Positions 39,152-48,427 are shown, numbered from the stretch's first letter. The stretch is DNA of 64,000 nt from Clostridiales bacterium (GCA_018365455.1 JAGZJZ010000011.1:62001-126000); one strand, 5' to 3'. The notes: a model not told the origin generated them from the letters alone. A program made the numbers and translations.

Positions 39152-40624
39152 ATGGAAATAAATACATTTGTAGCGGCATACGCAAGATACAGTACAGATA
39201 ATCAAACTGAAAATTCTATTGCTTTTCAATTTGAAAGCATAGAAAAATATTGTAAGTCGAATAGTCTAAATATCATTCGTTATTATAAAGACGAGGCAAA
39301 ATCTGGAACTAACACAAACCGGATTGGATTTACGCAACTTCTTAGGGATGCCAAAGAACATTTATTTAGCAAAGTTGTAATCTATGATGTCTCCAGAGGC
39401 TCCAGAGATGTTGTAGACTGGTTTATGTTTCGTAAAGAAATGATGAAACTTGATATAGAGATCGTTTCTGTGCATGACAAGCTGGGAAACATGCTTGATC
39501 CTGGTGATTTTCTAACAGAGCTTGTTACTGTCGGCGTAGGACAACATCACGTCCTGCAGAGTCGGCAAAAATCCATAGAGGGCACTACTAAGAGAGCACA
39601 GGAAGGGTTGTTTTTGGGCGGATGTCCGCCATTTGGATACGACATAATCCAACAGCATTATGTTATAAACCCATATGAAGCTGAGATCGTTGAAAAAATA
39701 TTTACTTTGTATGCAACCGGAAGCAGTTATAGTGAGATCCTTGATGCTATAGGACACGATGTAATAGGCAAAAAGGGGCGTCCGCTGGGTAAGAATACAA
39801 TTTATGCTATTTTAAGAAATGAACGCTATATAGGCATATATACGTGGAATAAGAGGAGGATAAAAACATTGGGAAAATGGGCAGGCGGAGGAGAAAATGA
39901 AAATAAAGTAGAAATCAGAGATATGATACCAAAGATTATTGATCAGGAGACGTGGAATACCGTTCAAAATCGTTTGAAAACAAATAAGGGCGGAACATAT
40001 AAGGCTAAAAGAAAATATCTCTTATCCGGGCTTATACACTGTGATACGTGCGGAGCGATGTATTGCGGTCGAACATCTGTAAATCAACGTGGGTACCAAA
40101 ACTCTTATTATGTTTGCGGGAATAAAACCAGAACGCGTTCTTGTGACTCAAAAAACATCAAGGCTTCTGATATAGAGGAATTTGTAAAGCAGACCGTAAA
40201 GGATTTCTTGACATCAATGGATCTGGATATGGTCGCAAGAAATATTGTGGATGACGTAAATAAAGAGGTAATAGACAGATCGAACGAAAAATTAGAACTT
40301 GTTGAGATCGCGGCAAAAATTAAAAATATAACCAAAGCAATAATGAATGGAATTTCATATCCGGAATTAATGGAAGATATGAACAAGCTGCAAAAAAGGA
40401 AACATGAATTAGAAGAGATTTTAAATTTAGAGCAATATGAAGAAATAAACAAAGCATCAGCAGATAGCATGAAAAAGTTTTTGGGTTACTTAATTGAAAA
40501 TGTAGACGATAATATAGAACAAGTTATAAAAGGGTTCGTAATACGTATAAACGCCCACCACGACGGCTCTTACACTGTCGTACTGGGCGTAGCACATACA
40601 TCAAGTAGCGGAAGGGAGATTTGA
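39152..40624 (+). CDS. Large serine recombinase (site-specific integrase)
   Basis: A 490-residue protein with AGGAGG before ATG 39152. Catalytic Ser 14 lies in YARYSTDNQ, with R82 and R85 in SRGSRD. The recombinase domain (about 160-270) has GGCPPFGY and RNERYIGIYTW. A zinc ribbon has C297, C300, C322 and C331. A coiled coil follows (about 375-450). It would cut and join attP and attB to insert or excise the ICE. The last seven codons and the stop lie in or next to the tRNA-Met gene, so the end of the protein is set by the attachment site. This is the only recombinase in the window. Confidence 0.95.
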   Translation: MEINTFVAAYARYSTDNQTENSIAFQFESIEKYCKSNSLNIIRYYKDEAKSGTNTNRIGFTQLLRDAKEHLFSKVVIYDVSRGSRDVVDWFMFRKEMMKLDIEIVSVHDKLGNMLDPGDFLTELVTVGVGQHHVLQSRQKSIEGTTKRAQEGLFLGGCPPFGYDIIQQHYVINPYEAEIVEKIFTLYATGSSYSEILDAIGHDVIGKKGRPLGKNTIYAILRNERYIGIYTWNKRRIKTLGKWAGGGENENKVEIRDMIPKIIDQETWNTVQNRLKTNKGGTYKAKRKYLLSGLIHCDTCGAMYCGRTSVNQRGYQNSYYVCGNKTRTRSCDSKNIKASDIEEFVKQTVKDFLTSMDLDMVARNIVDDVNKEVIDRSNEKLELVEIAAKIKNITKAIMNGISYPELMEDMNKLQKRKHELEEILNLEQYEEINKASADSMKKFLGYLIENVDDNIEQVIKGFVIRINAHHDGSYTVVLGVAHTSSSGREI

Positions 40625-40679
40625 ACTCTCGACACCACGGGTATGAACCGTGTGCTCTAGCCAACTGAGCTATTCCGCC
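40606..40679 (-). tRNA. tRNA-Met (CAU), ICE attachment site
   Basis: The minus strand folds into a full cloverleaf: acceptor GGCGGAA with TTCCGCT, anticodon arm CACGG-TTCATAC-CCGTG with anticodon CAU, T arm GAGAG-TTCAAAT-CTCCC. The T arm has an A-C mismatch at 50-64, and the acceptor closes with G1-U72. CCA is not encoded. The bases 3' of the T loop overlap the recombinase gene end, so this part may come from the element. Elongator Met is likelier than initiator because the first pair is not C-A. Confidence 0.92.
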
Positions 40680-40799
40680 ACAACGATACCCATTATATCG
40701 ACTTCTTTCCCATTTGTCAACTGATTTTTGGAAATTTTTATAATTTTCGTGTAAATTCGTTAAATACGTTTCATAAGACTCAATTCAAGGATTCCCCTT

Positions 40800-41099
40800 C
40801 TATTCATCTTCCTTGAAAAGTATCTCATCTTTGTATACTAATCCCAGCTTGTCCCTGGCTACCTTTTCTGCATATTCTTTCGTCTGCATATAAGCTTTCA
40901 TGTCTTCAATATCCTTGGAACGCTGCTCCTCTGCCTCTAACTGAGTCTGGAGCTGTGCCTCCCGTGCTGTATATATGGCATTTTTCTGCTTTATAGTATT
41001 ACTTTGAACAAACAGTGTCACCAAAAGAACAAGCACCACCGCTGAGATGCAAACCATACCCCGGCGGTTGCTGCCTCTATCTCTTCTTTTTTTGCGCAT
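40800..41099 (-). CDS. divIC: Septum formation initiator DivIC/FtsB
   Basis: A 99-residue protein. After a basic start (KKRRDRGSNRR) it has one membrane helix (VCISAVVLVLLVTLFVQS), then a coiled coil (REAQLQTQLEAEEQRSKDIEDMKAYMQT) and the family end KEYAEKVARDKLGLVYKDEILF. It joins the divisome on the outer side of the membrane with FtsL and DivIB. It overlaps yabQ by 23 bp, the normal order yabP-yabQ-divIC of spore-formers. Confidence 0.9.
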   Translation of the reverse strand: MRKKRRDRGSNRRGMVCISAVVLVLLVTLFVQSNTIKQKNAIYTAREAQLQTQLEAEEQRSKDIEDMKAYMQTKEYAEKVARDKLGLVYKDEILFKEDE

Positions 41100-41574
41100 A
41101 TGACCCTTCCTTACTAATTTTTCCCCATTTTTTTCTACGTAATCTTATTTTACCCGCTTTTTTTCCAGATTTCAATGTTTTTACCAAATTCTTTCTTAAG
41201 AATTTTTTAAGTTTCGAAATAGGTCGGAATATGAAGCTGAATGCTGTCGAAACCCAGTGAAATATGAAATTTAATGCGGCGGAAACCCCCTTGACAATGT
41301 AACCGCTCACGCTTTCATGATATAAAATGACACCAAGCAAAATTCCGGCAATAGCAAAACCGCGAATAGCTCCATTATTTTTTTCATATATCATACAAAA
41401 AATGACGAAAGCAGTCACACACCAATAGAGAAAATCTTCCAATCCGGTAAGTATTGTTCCGTGTTTGAAGACCCTTCTTAAGATCCTCAGCAAATCATAT
41501 GCAAATACCAGTAAAACCCCTGTGGCAATCGAAGTCAGAAAGAACCATGTTTCGTTTTGAATTACTTCACTCAT
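41077..41574 (-). CDS. yabQ: Spore cortex protein YabQ
   Basis: A 165-residue membrane protein with helices near 8-30, 45-65 and 70-88 and a very basic C-terminus. FFLTSIATGVLLVFAYDLLRILRR and EDFLYWCVTAFVIFCMIYEKNNGAIRGFAI are characteristic of YabQ. In spore-formers it is needed for the cortex. It is 6 bp after yabP. Confidence 0.9.
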   Translation of the reverse strand: MSEVIQNETWFFLTSIATGVLLVFAYDLLRILRRVFKHGTILTGLEDFLYWCVTAFVIFCMIYEKNNGAIRGFAIAGILLGVILYHESVSGYIVKGVSAALNFIFHWVSTAFSFIFRPISKLKKFLRKNLVKTLKSGKKAGKIRLRRKKWGKISKEGSYAQKKKR

Positions 41575-41580
41575 AAGCGC

Positions 41581-41865
41581 CTACTTGAACAGCCTTCCAA
41601 GCAGAGAATCTCCCTGTTTCTTGGAATGTCCGTTTTCGGAATAAATCAGACTGTCTATCTTTCCTTCGATGTCTACTTCCCCTTTTTCCAGTGTTAACCG
41701 GTTCACATGCAGCTCTTTCCCTTTTATCTGTAAAGTTCCAAGATCCGTTTCTAATACCACCTCATTCTCATCAAAAGAAAGCACATCCGATACTCCACTG
41801 ATGGTTCCTGTCTTTCTTCCACTCATGGTTACCTTATGTGCTCTTACAATCTGTTTTTCATCCAT
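41581..41865 (-). CDS. yabP: Sporulation protein YabP
   Basis: A 94-residue beta-rich protein. HKVTMSGRKTGTISGVSDVLSFDENEVVLETDLGTLQIKGKELHVNRLTLEKGEVDIEGKIDSL is a full YabP/YqfC-like domain. It is expressed in the mother cell during sporulation in relatives and is paired with yabQ. Confidence 0.93.
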   Translation of the reverse strand: MDEKQIVRAHKVTMSGRKTGTISGVSDVLSFDENEVVLETDLGTLQIKGKELHVNRLTLEKGEVDIEGKIDSLIYSENGHSKKQGDSLLGRLFK

Positions 41866-42015
41866 AGAATCACCCCGCCTGGCAATATCTCTTTTTAATA
41901 TATTAGCCTAAACGGGGTTTTATACATCTTTTTCTGAAGCTTTTCTATTTAATTTTTTATGCCTGAAATCGTTAGGCAAAATCGGTCAGGAACCCCTTAT
42001 GGATCTTACATCGGT

Positions 42016-42255
42016 CTACAAATAACGGTACAGTTCCTTCGCTTCATCCTTTTTCACTGTTTCCTGGACATCCAGTACCTCCACTTTGACAGCCTTCGTG
42101 CCAAACTGAATTTCAATGACATCCCCTTCCTTCACATTGGCGGAAGCTTTTGCCACTTTTTCATTGATTAGTACTCTTCCCGCATCACAGGCTTCATTCG
42201 CTACCGTTCTGCGCTTGATCAGCCTGGATACTTTTAAAAATTTATCTAGTCTCAT
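42016..42255 (-). CDS. rqcP: S4-domain RNA-binding protein RqcP (YabO)
   Basis: A 79-residue protein that is nearly all S4 domain: MRLDKFLKVSRLIKRRTVANEACDAGRVLINEKVAKAS then VKEGDVIEIQFG. In Bacillus it acts with RqcH in ribosome rescue by poly-Ala tailing. It lies between hup and yabP, as in many Firmicutes. Confidence 0.9.
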   Translation of the reverse strand: MRLDKFLKVSRLIKRRTVANEACDAGRVLINEKVAKASANVKEGDVIEIQFGTKAVKVEVLDVQETVKKDEAKELYRYL

Positions 42256-42319
42256 AATTACACCTCACGCATACCTTAGAGAGGTCTGCAAGGTCCCCTT
42301 TCTACTGGAATATATCAAG

Positions 42320-42344
42320 CAAAAAGGGGAACCGAAGTCCCCCT
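42320..42344 (-). terminator. hup terminator with UUCG tetraloop
   Basis: On the minus strand AGGGGGAC-TTCG-GTTCCCCT forms an 8-bp stem (one G-T) with a very stable TTCG loop, followed by TTTTT. It is 19 bp past the hup stop. Confidence 0.9.
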
Positions 42345-42362
42345 AATCTTATCTTTTCTGAA

Positions 42363-42638
42363 TTATTCGTTGATCAAATCCTTTAATGCTTTTCCTGCTT
42401 TGAACTTAGGTGCTTTAGATGCATTAATTGTCATTGTCTCGCCGGTCTGAGGATTTCTTCCTTCTCTAGCTGCTCTTTCAGACACTTCAAATGTACCAAA
42501 GCCAACTAACTGGATCTTTTCACCTTTCTTTAATTCTTCAGCAACAACATCCGTAAATGCTTTTAATGCCTTTTCCGCATCTTTTTTGGATAATTCTGTC
42601 TTTTCAGCAATTGCTGCAACTAATTCTGTTTTGTTCAT
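42363..42638 (-). CDS. hup: HU-family histone-like protein
   Basis: A 91-residue HU. It begins NKTELVAAIAEKTELSKKDAEKALKAF, has VGFGTFEVSERAAREGRNPQTGETM (the DNA-binding arm) and ends FKAGKALKDLIN. It bends DNA and organises the nucleoid. It has its own promoter and terminator, so it is a single-gene unit. Confidence 0.97.
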   Translation of the reverse strand: MNKTELVAAIAEKTELSKKDAEKALKAFTDVVAEELKKGEKIQLVGFGTFEVSERAAREGRNPQTGETMTINASKAPKFKAGKALKDLINE

Positions 42639-42736
42639 GGAATAATTCCTCCTCTGATTTCTCTTATTGTTCTATACAGAATATATTTATATTTTCGAAC
42701 TCTATAACTCGCCTTGCAAGTAAGTCCTTATGTCTA

Positions 42737-42765
42737 TTTATAAACTCTCGTACAGATTTTGTCAA
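42737..42765 (-). promoter_or_regulatory. hup promoter
   Basis: TTGACA (42765-42760) and TATAAA (42742-42737) with a 17-nt spacer, about 100 bp before the hup start. The leader between is long and AT-rich. Confidence 0.8.
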
Positions 42766-42813
42766 GGAATTTCCGCTATTTATTGGCGTTTTCATCAAGA
42801 ATTAAGAATTTAT

Positions 42814-43284
42814 TCACAACAAATATTGTGCCATTTCCGCTTTCGCTTTTGTCAAGGCTCTTTTTTGAATTTCTTCTGTTTCTATTGATTTTCCTTGTTT
42901 TTCCATTTTTTTAATATCTTCCCATTTTACAAGGACTTCCGCCGAAGTTCCGGCATTTTCACTTGCAAATACATGAGGGTGCCGGCGGATCATTTTCTCC
43001 CCTGCACGCTGAATTACATCTTCTATGGAAAACAATCCTTCTTCCGATGCAATCTGGGTATGCAATACCACCTGCAGCAGCAAATCCCCCAATTCTTCAC
43101 AGAGGTTTTCACTGTCGCCTGTTTCATTATAGATATCTATTGCCGCAAGCACCTCTGCAGACTCATTAATCAGGCAGGACTTCAGACTGTCATGGGTTTG
43201 TTCCCGATCCCAGGGACAGCCATCCTTGCTCCGCAGACGGGCAATAATTCTACAATAGTCATCAAAACGGTACTGCTTGTCCAT
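42814..43284 (-). CDS. mazG: MazG nucleotide pyrophosphohydrolase
   Basis: A 156-residue, single-domain MazG. DGCPWDREQTHDSLKSCLINESAEVLAAID gives the first acid pair, and ENLCEELGDLLLQVVLHTQIASE the second, binding metal and NTP. RHPHVF is the family block before the end. It is about half as long as E. coli MazG, which has two domains. It removes unusual nucleotides. It starts one base after the pgcA stop. Confidence 0.93.
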   Translation of the reverse strand: MDKQYRFDDYCRIIARLRSKDGCPWDREQTHDSLKSCLINESAEVLAAIDIYNETGDSENLCEELGDLLLQVVLHTQIASEEGLFSIEDVIQRAGEKMIRRHPHVFASENAGTSAEVLVKWEDIKKMEKQGKSIETEEIQKRALTKAKAEMAQYLL

Positions 43285-43285
43285 T

Positions 43286-45019
43286 TTAGAGCATCTCCTG
43301 AATCATAGCCAGTACTTTTTCACCCAGCGCTGCTGACTTCGTGTCTGCATCTTCCAGAGAAGTACCTTTTACGCCATAGTAGAATTTTACTTTTGGTTCG
43401 GTACCGGAAGGTCTTACGCATAGCCATGCATCGTCATTTAAATCGTAATAGAGAACGTTGGAGTTAGGCAGGCCTGTAGGCGTAACTTCCCCGGTTTCCA
43501 TATTCTTAATCGTATCTTTTTTGTAATCTCTTGCGGAGAGCACTTTGTAATCTCCAATCTGAGCCGGAGGATCATTGCGCAGCGTCTCCAGGATTTCCTG
43601 AATTTTGGCAAGTCCTTCTATTCCTTTTAAGGTAATGGACTTAATATCATCTTTGTAATAGCCGTATTTCTCATACATATCAATCATAGCATCCCAGAGA
43701 GTCTTACCCTGGCTCTTGTAATATGCTGCGGCTTCACACAGTGCCATTGTTGCAACAATAGCATCTTTATCTCTGGCATGAGTTCCGATCAGACAGCCAT
43801 AGCTCTCTTCAAAACCAAACAGATAGGTTCCTTTTCCACTGTTTTCAAATCCAAGGATCTGCTGCCCGATAAATTTAAACCCGGTAAGCACTTCGATAAA
43901 TTTCACACCGTATGCCTTTGCAATTGCAGCTGCCATGTTCGTTGTAACAATGGTACTGATCAGAGCGCCATCTTCCGGAAGTCCTTTTTCGGCTGCTCTC
44001 TGTCCAATTTCATAGTCTGCCAGGAGGCATCCGGACATATTGCCAGTAAGCGTGATATATTCACCTGTTTTCTCATCTTTTACATAGACCCCCAGACGGT
44101 CAGCATCCGGGTCGGTAGCCAGCACCAGATCGGCATCCACCTCTTTGGCAAGCTTTAATCCCAGTTCGAATGCCTCTTTTGCCTCCGGATTCGGATAGCT
44201 TACTGTGGGGAATTCTCCATCCGGCAATTCCTGCTCTTTTACCACATATACATTTTCAAAACCAAGCTCTTTTAATACTCTTCTCGCAGGAATATTTCCG
44301 GTTCCATGAAGAGGGCTGTATACAATTTTCAGATTCTTCTGTTCCGCTTTAATGGCATCCCAGTGGATAACCTGGCTTTTCAGTTCTTCCATATAAGCAT
44401 CGTCAATATCTTGTCCGATTACAATATAAAGTCCTGCAGCTTTTGCTGCTTCTTTATCCATGGTTTTCACTGTACTGTAATCCGTAACCTTCTTTACCTC
44501 GTCCATGATTCCGGTATCATGCGGCGGCGTAATCTGTGCGCCGTCTTCCCAGTATACCTTATAACCATTATACTCCGGCGGATTGTGGCTGGCTGTAATA
44601 TTAATACCCGCAATACAGGAAAGTTTACGAACTGCATAGGAAAGCTCCGGCGTCGGTCTTAAGGATTCAAAAACAAAAGCCTTAATTCCGTTTGCAGCAA
44701 GGCAAAGTGCTGCTTCATCTGCAAACTCGGGAGACATTCTCCTGGAATCGTATGCAATCGCAACACCTTTTTCTTTGCCGCCAACGCTTGCTATGTAGTT
44801 AGCCAGACCCTGTGTAGCCTTTCGTACTGTATATACATTCATTCTGTTCGTTCCGGCACCTATAATACCACGAAGTCCGGCTGTTCCGAACTCGAGATCT
44901 GCATAAAAACGCTCTTTTATTTCATTTTCATCATTTGCAATCCCTTTTAATTCCTCTTTCGTGGCTTCATCAAAGTATGGATTGCTCAACCATCCTTCGT
45001 AAATACTCTTATAATCCAT
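43286..45019 (-). CDS. pgcA: Phosphoglucomutase/phosphomannomutase
   Basis: A 577-residue enzyme. The phosphoserine loop is NITASHNPPEYNGYKVYW, the metal loop ATDPDADRLGVYV, the sugar loop LFGFEESYG and the phosphate loop RPSGTEPKVKFYYG, all complete and in order. It converts glucose-1- and glucose-6-phosphate for wall and glycogen building. Length is normal for the alpha-phosphohexomutases of Firmicutes. Confidence 0.96.
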   Translation of the reverse strand: MDYKSIYEGWLSNPYFDEATKEELKGIANDENEIKERFYADLEFGTAGLRGIIGAGTNRMNVYTVRKATQGLANYIASVGGKEKGVAIAYDSRRMSPEFADEAALCLAANGIKAFVFESLRPTPELSYAVRKLSCIAGINITASHNPPEYNGYKVYWEDGAQITPPHDTGIMDEVKKVTDYSTVKTMDKEAAKAAGLYIVIGQDIDDAYMEELKSQVIHWDAIKAEQKNLKIVYSPLHGTGNIPARRVLKELGFENVYVVKEQELPDGEFPTVSYPNPEAKEAFELGLKLAKEVDADLVLATDPDADRLGVYVKDEKTGEYITLTGNMSGCLLADYEIGQRAAEKGLPEDGALISTIVTTNMAAAIAKAYGVKFIEVLTGFKFIGQQILGFENSGKGTYLFGFEESYGCLIGTHARDKDAIVATMALCEAAAYYKSQGKTLWDAMIDMYEKYGYYKDDIKSITLKGIEGLAKIQEILETLRNDPPAQIGDYKVLSARDYKKDTIKNMETGEVTPTGLPNSNVLYYDLNDDAWLCVRPSGTEPKVKFYYGVKGTSLEDADTKSAALGEKVLAMIQEML

Positions 45020-45126
45020 TGTACTACCTCCTGCCTAAGTTTATAATATACAGACGCTTTTCCACGTTAACGGTTGAAAATTGTCTCTGGGTACATTATA
45101 TAATAGAAACAGGAAAAAAGGAATAA

Positions 45127-46107
45127 TTATTCAAGTATTTTTAAGAAACAATTTCGCTGATCCTGCTGATTCATCAGGATATCCAGCTTTTCGACATTTT
45201 TCTGCGGGATCCATGCTTTATTCATGTTGTAGTACTGATTTGCAAGTTTCCAGAACTTCTCGGGATAATACAGCCGGAGCATCAGATGCTCCATCTCCAT
45301 ATCTGAAATCCGCCTGACACTTCCGTATTCCCCCAGCATTTTCATTCCCAATGCAATATTCCAATCCTGTTTCTCCAGAATTTTCCGCAGGAACTGATAC
45401 AGATCCGATATCGGTATATCGTAGCGGCACTTATCAAAATTCGTGGTTGCCACACCATCACGTCCAATTAATATCTGATGCTGATTGTAGCTTCCATGTA
45501 TTAACTGGCCTTTTTTCAGGGATTCCTGGCGCAGTTTCTCATAAGAAGATTCCTTAATACGCCGGACAGAATCCTCAGCCTGTTCAAAAAATACAGGAAA
45601 GCTTTCCAAAAACTTGGATTCAAAAGCATTTTTACCTCTTCTGCTGCGCATAAAGGCACGTACCTTTTTTAATTCCTGATTATGGCGTTCCAGTTCCGCT
45701 GCCAGGTCACCGCCCTGGTATACCATGTCCTCATCCGTTCCCTCCATGCGCATTACCTTATGAATCATTGCCAGATTCTTAATGGCAATTGTAATATCTT
45801 CTTCATTTTTTGTGTCGCATTCTTTTCCTTCAAACCAATCCTTAACGACATACCCATTCTCATCTCTGTCATAAGAAACCAGGTTTCCCTCCATATTTTC
45901 CAATATGTAGTCTACATTTGAAACACCGTTCTCCTTCAGCAAAGCCAGGACCTTATTCTGGAAGGCAAGTCTTTTTGCCGAACCGGAAAACTCCGTTAAG
46001 AGCTTCTTTCCCTTATCTGTCTCACAGATATAGGAGCCACGGCCTCTCCTGGTAGCGGCCACCTTTAAGTCATACTGTTCTAATACTTTTAAACCTCTGT
46101 CGTTCAC
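45127..46107 (-). CDS. CotS-family spore coat protein (kinase-like fold)
   Basis: A 326-residue protein with a phosphotransferase-like fold. The N-terminal lobe is GRGSYICETDKGKKLLTEF. The loop that in kinases reads HGDxxxxN is here IHGSYNQHQILI, with Ser for Asp, and the DFD-type motif is NFDKCRYDIPISDL. So phosphate transfer is doubtful. CotS and CotI proteins are in the spore coat. It has no close neighbour of the same pathway. Confidence 0.85.
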   Translation of the reverse strand: MNDRGLKVLEQYDLKVAATRRGRGSYICETDKGKKLLTEFSGSAKRLAFQNKVLALLKENGVSNVDYILENMEGNLVSYDRDENGYVVKDWFEGKECDTKNEEDITIAIKNLAMIHKVMRMEGTDEDMVYQGGDLAAELERHNQELKKVRAFMRSRRGKNAFESKFLESFPVFFEQAEDSVRRIKESSYEKLRQESLKKGQLIHGSYNQHQILIGRDGVATTNFDKCRYDIPISDLYQFLRKILEKQDWNIALGMKMLGEYGSVRRISDMEMEHLMLRLYYPEKFWKLANQYYNMNKAWIPQKNVEKLDILMNQQDQRNCFLKILE

Positions 46108-46207
46108 TCCAATCCCCCCAATCCCTTACTCCCTCTATCTTATGCGGGGGTATTCTAAAATATGAAGGAGTGAATCTGAAAAATACGCAGAGCATGTTTG
46201 AAACTTT

Positions 46208-47548
46208 TTAACTGCTTTTTAAAGCCCGCTCCAGAGCGATTTTTAACAGTTCTTCTTTATTATTTTTCTCAGGGTCATCCAGAACAACCTCCAGTAGTTG
46301 CTGCAGGCATGTCCCAAGCTCTTTCCCCGGCTTCATTCCCGCCTGAATCAGATCTCTTCCGGTAACCTCCAGATCCTTTAAGGACAGGCACTGTTTTTCT
46401 TCCAGAATCCTATGATAAAGTTCCTCAATTCTCTTAAGGTCACTCAGTTTCTCTGCCTGCTGATAAGAGCTCTGCGCCAGGACATCCGCCCTTTGTACCT
46501 CTAACAGCTTCGGGAATAGATCTTCCCCAATTTTATATATCGCTTTTCTGACACTTCTCGCATTTGTACCGGGGTGGTAATCGTGGTATTTTACCAGTTT
46601 TTCCACCTGGTATAAGGTTTCATTATCCAATTTCAGACGTTTCAGAAAATCTTTCGCCATCTGACTGCTTACTTCTGCATGTACGTAAAAATGATCGGTT
46701 CCGGACTCATCCGTAGTTCTGGTTGCCGCTTTACCAAAATCATGGCACAATACGCTAAGACGCAGAACCTTATCTGTCCGCACCTCCTGCAAAGCCTTCA
46801 GGGTATGTTCTCCCACGTTTAAAATATGATGGGGATTATTCTGAGGGGTTTCCATCATGCGGTCAAATTCCGGAAGGATCACCGCGGTAATCCCAGCCTC
46901 CCAGGCAAGGCGCAGAGTCTCCGGGTGAGGGGACACGATGAGCTTTAACAACTCCGTCTGAATCCGCTCTGCGCTGATATGGCTCAGATGAGGTGCAAGC
47001 CTGCGTATCGCAGAAAACGTCTTCTCTTCAATCTGAAATCCCAGCTGCGCCGCAAAACGCACTGCACGCAGTATCCGAAGTGCGTCTTCACTGAATCTTT
47101 CCTCAGGATTTCCTACACAGCGGATAATCCCCTGCTTTAGATCCAATACACCGTCAAATTCGTCTACCAGCCCCCGTTTTTCACTATAAGCCATAGCATT
47201 AATGGTAAAATCACGGCGCTTTAAATCTTCTGTCAGATTGGAAGTAAAGCAGACTTCCCTGGGATGCCTGCTGTCCTCATACTCGCCATCTATCCGATAT
47301 GTGGTTACTTCAAACCCTTCCCGGTCCAATAAGACCGTCACGGTTCCGTGCTGGATTCCCGTATCCACCGTTCTCTTAAAGAGCTCTTTAACCTGCTCCG
47401 GTTTCGCAGAAGTAGTGATATCCCAGTCATCCGGATTACGAAAAAGGAGAGCGTCTCTGACGCACCCCCCTACAGCAAACCCCTCATATCCATTTTCTTC
47501 TAATTTTTCTATAATTGTTTTCACCTGTTCAGGCAGTGTAATCTTCAT
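46208..47548 (-). CDS. cca: tRNA nucleotidyltransferase (CCA-adding) with HD domain
   Basis: ATG 47548 (GGAGG, 7 nt) gives 446 residues; an upstream in-frame extension lacks an SD. The head has AVGGCVRDALLFRNPDDWDITT with G-G-x-x-R-D and the D-x-D pair, then RRDFTINAMAY and the R-F-x-E-D-A-L-R block. A C-terminal HD domain has LSVLCHDFGKAATRTTDE. It adds or repairs CCA on tRNA; note that the tRNA-Met at 40606 does not encode CCA. Confidence 0.95.
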   Translation of the reverse strand: MKITLPEQVKTIIEKLEENGYEGFAVGGCVRDALLFRNPDDWDITTSAKPEQVKELFKRTVDTGIQHGTVTVLLDREGFEVTTYRIDGEYEDSRHPREVCFTSNLTEDLKRRDFTINAMAYSEKRGLVDEFDGVLDLKQGIIRCVGNPEERFSEDALRILRAVRFAAQLGFQIEEKTFSAIRRLAPHLSHISAERIQTELLKLIVSPHPETLRLAWEAGITAVILPEFDRMMETPQNNPHHILNVGEHTLKALQEVRTDKVLRLSVLCHDFGKAATRTTDESGTDHFYVHAEVSSQMAKDFLKRLKLDNETLYQVEKLVKYHDYHPGTNARSVRKAIYKIGEDLFPKLLEVQRADVLAQSSYQQAEKLSDLKRIEELYHRILEEKQCLSLKDLEVTGRDLIQAGMKPGKELGTCLQQLLEVVLDDPEKNNKEELLKIALERALKSS

Positions 47549-47602
47549 AGTGTACCTCCAAACATACTCTAGTGCCTTACCCCCCGGATGCCGAAACACA
47601 AA

Positions 47603-48427
47603 TTATCTCAGCATAAAAAATAATAATACGATGATACCAAGTACGATCCGGTACCAGCCGAATACTTTAAAGTCATTTTTCTTGATATAGCTGAGCAGGA
47701 ACTTAATCACGATAATGGAAGAAACAAATGCAACCACCATACCTATTAATAATATAGCAAGTTCCGCTCCTGTAAAATTAAATCCGAATTTTACAATTTT
47801 CAAAAGACTGGCTCCAGCCATAACCGGTATTGCCAGGAAGAATGTAAATTCTGCCGCTACGGTTCTGGATAATCCAACCAGGATCCCTCCCAGAATCGTC
47901 GCTCCCGAACGGGATGTGCCGGGAAAAATTGCAGCGATCAGCTGAAAGATGCCAATCCAGACCGCAGTTGTATAAGTAATCTCTGCAAGAGAATTAATCT
48001 TAGGGCTTATGTGTTTGTTCCTGTTTTCAATTACGATAAACAAGATACCAAAGACGATCAATGCAATGGCTACTGTCTGATAATTGTAAAACCATTCATC
48101 AAACTGCTCTTCAAACAGAAGACCTACCACTGCCGCCGGCACACATGCAACTAAAATCTTAAACCACATTACAAAGGTATCTTTTTTAATAAAATATTGT
48201 TCCTTTGTTGAGAAGGGCCAGATTTTATTCCAGAATAGTACGACTACCGCCAGAATGGCGCCTAACTGAATTACCACCAGGAACATTGACAAAAACTCTT
48301 TGGAAACATTCAGTTTCACAAGTTCATCCAGAATGATCATATGTCCGGTACTGCTGATTGGAAGCCACTCCGTGATTCCTTCCACAATACCAAACAACAC
48401 CGCTTTTAAAATTTCTACTATATCCAT
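47603..48427 (-). CDS. uppP: Undecaprenyl-diphosphatase UppP
   Basis: A 274-residue protein with about eight membrane helices. The catalytic motif EGITEWLPISSTGH is near the start and PGTSRSGATI in the middle. It recycles the lipid carrier of wall synthesis and gives bacitracin resistance. Length is normal. 48428-48600 is an intergenic stretch where I see no feature. Confidence 0.96.
   Translation of the reverse strand: MDIVEILKAVLFGIVEGITEWLPISSTGHMIILDELVKLNVSKEFLSMFLVVIQLGAILAVVVLFWNKIWPFSTKEQYFIKKDTFVMWFKILVACVPAAVVGLLFEEQFDEWFYNYQTVAIALIVFGILFIVIENRNKHISPKINSLAEITYTTAVWIGIFQLIAAIFPGTSRSGATILGGILVGLSRTVAAEFTFFLAIPVMAGASLLKIVKFGFNFTGAELAILLIGMVVAFVSSIIVIKFLLSYIKKNDFKVFGWYRIVLGIIVLLFFMLR

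Larger units (their letters stand above)
1..40620. mobile_element. Right-hand part of a Tn1549-like integrative conjugative element
   Basis: The segment holds a relaxase, an accessory MobC, VirB4, PrgI, a VirB6-like channel, a Maff2-like pilin, a peptidoglycan hydrolase, an anchored adhesin, ParM, SSB, a DUF6017 protein, a repressor and a serine recombinase. This is the gene set of the Tn1549/CTn family of Clostridia. Nearly all genes are on the minus strand and form one long transfer order. The right end lies in the 3' part of a tRNA-Met gene, where the recombinase gene stops. Beyond it the genes are housekeeping and sporulation genes. The left end and a VirD4/TraG coupling protein are not in the window. 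The family assignment is inference from gene content. Confidence 0.88.

Noticed and set aside
1..40606. Left attachment site within the window
   Set aside because: I looked for a second copy of the tRNA-Met 3' sequence and saw none; the left end must lie outside.
45127..46107. CotS-like protein as an active kinase
   Set aside because: The catalytic Asp position reads Ser (HGSYNQ), so only the fold can be claimed.
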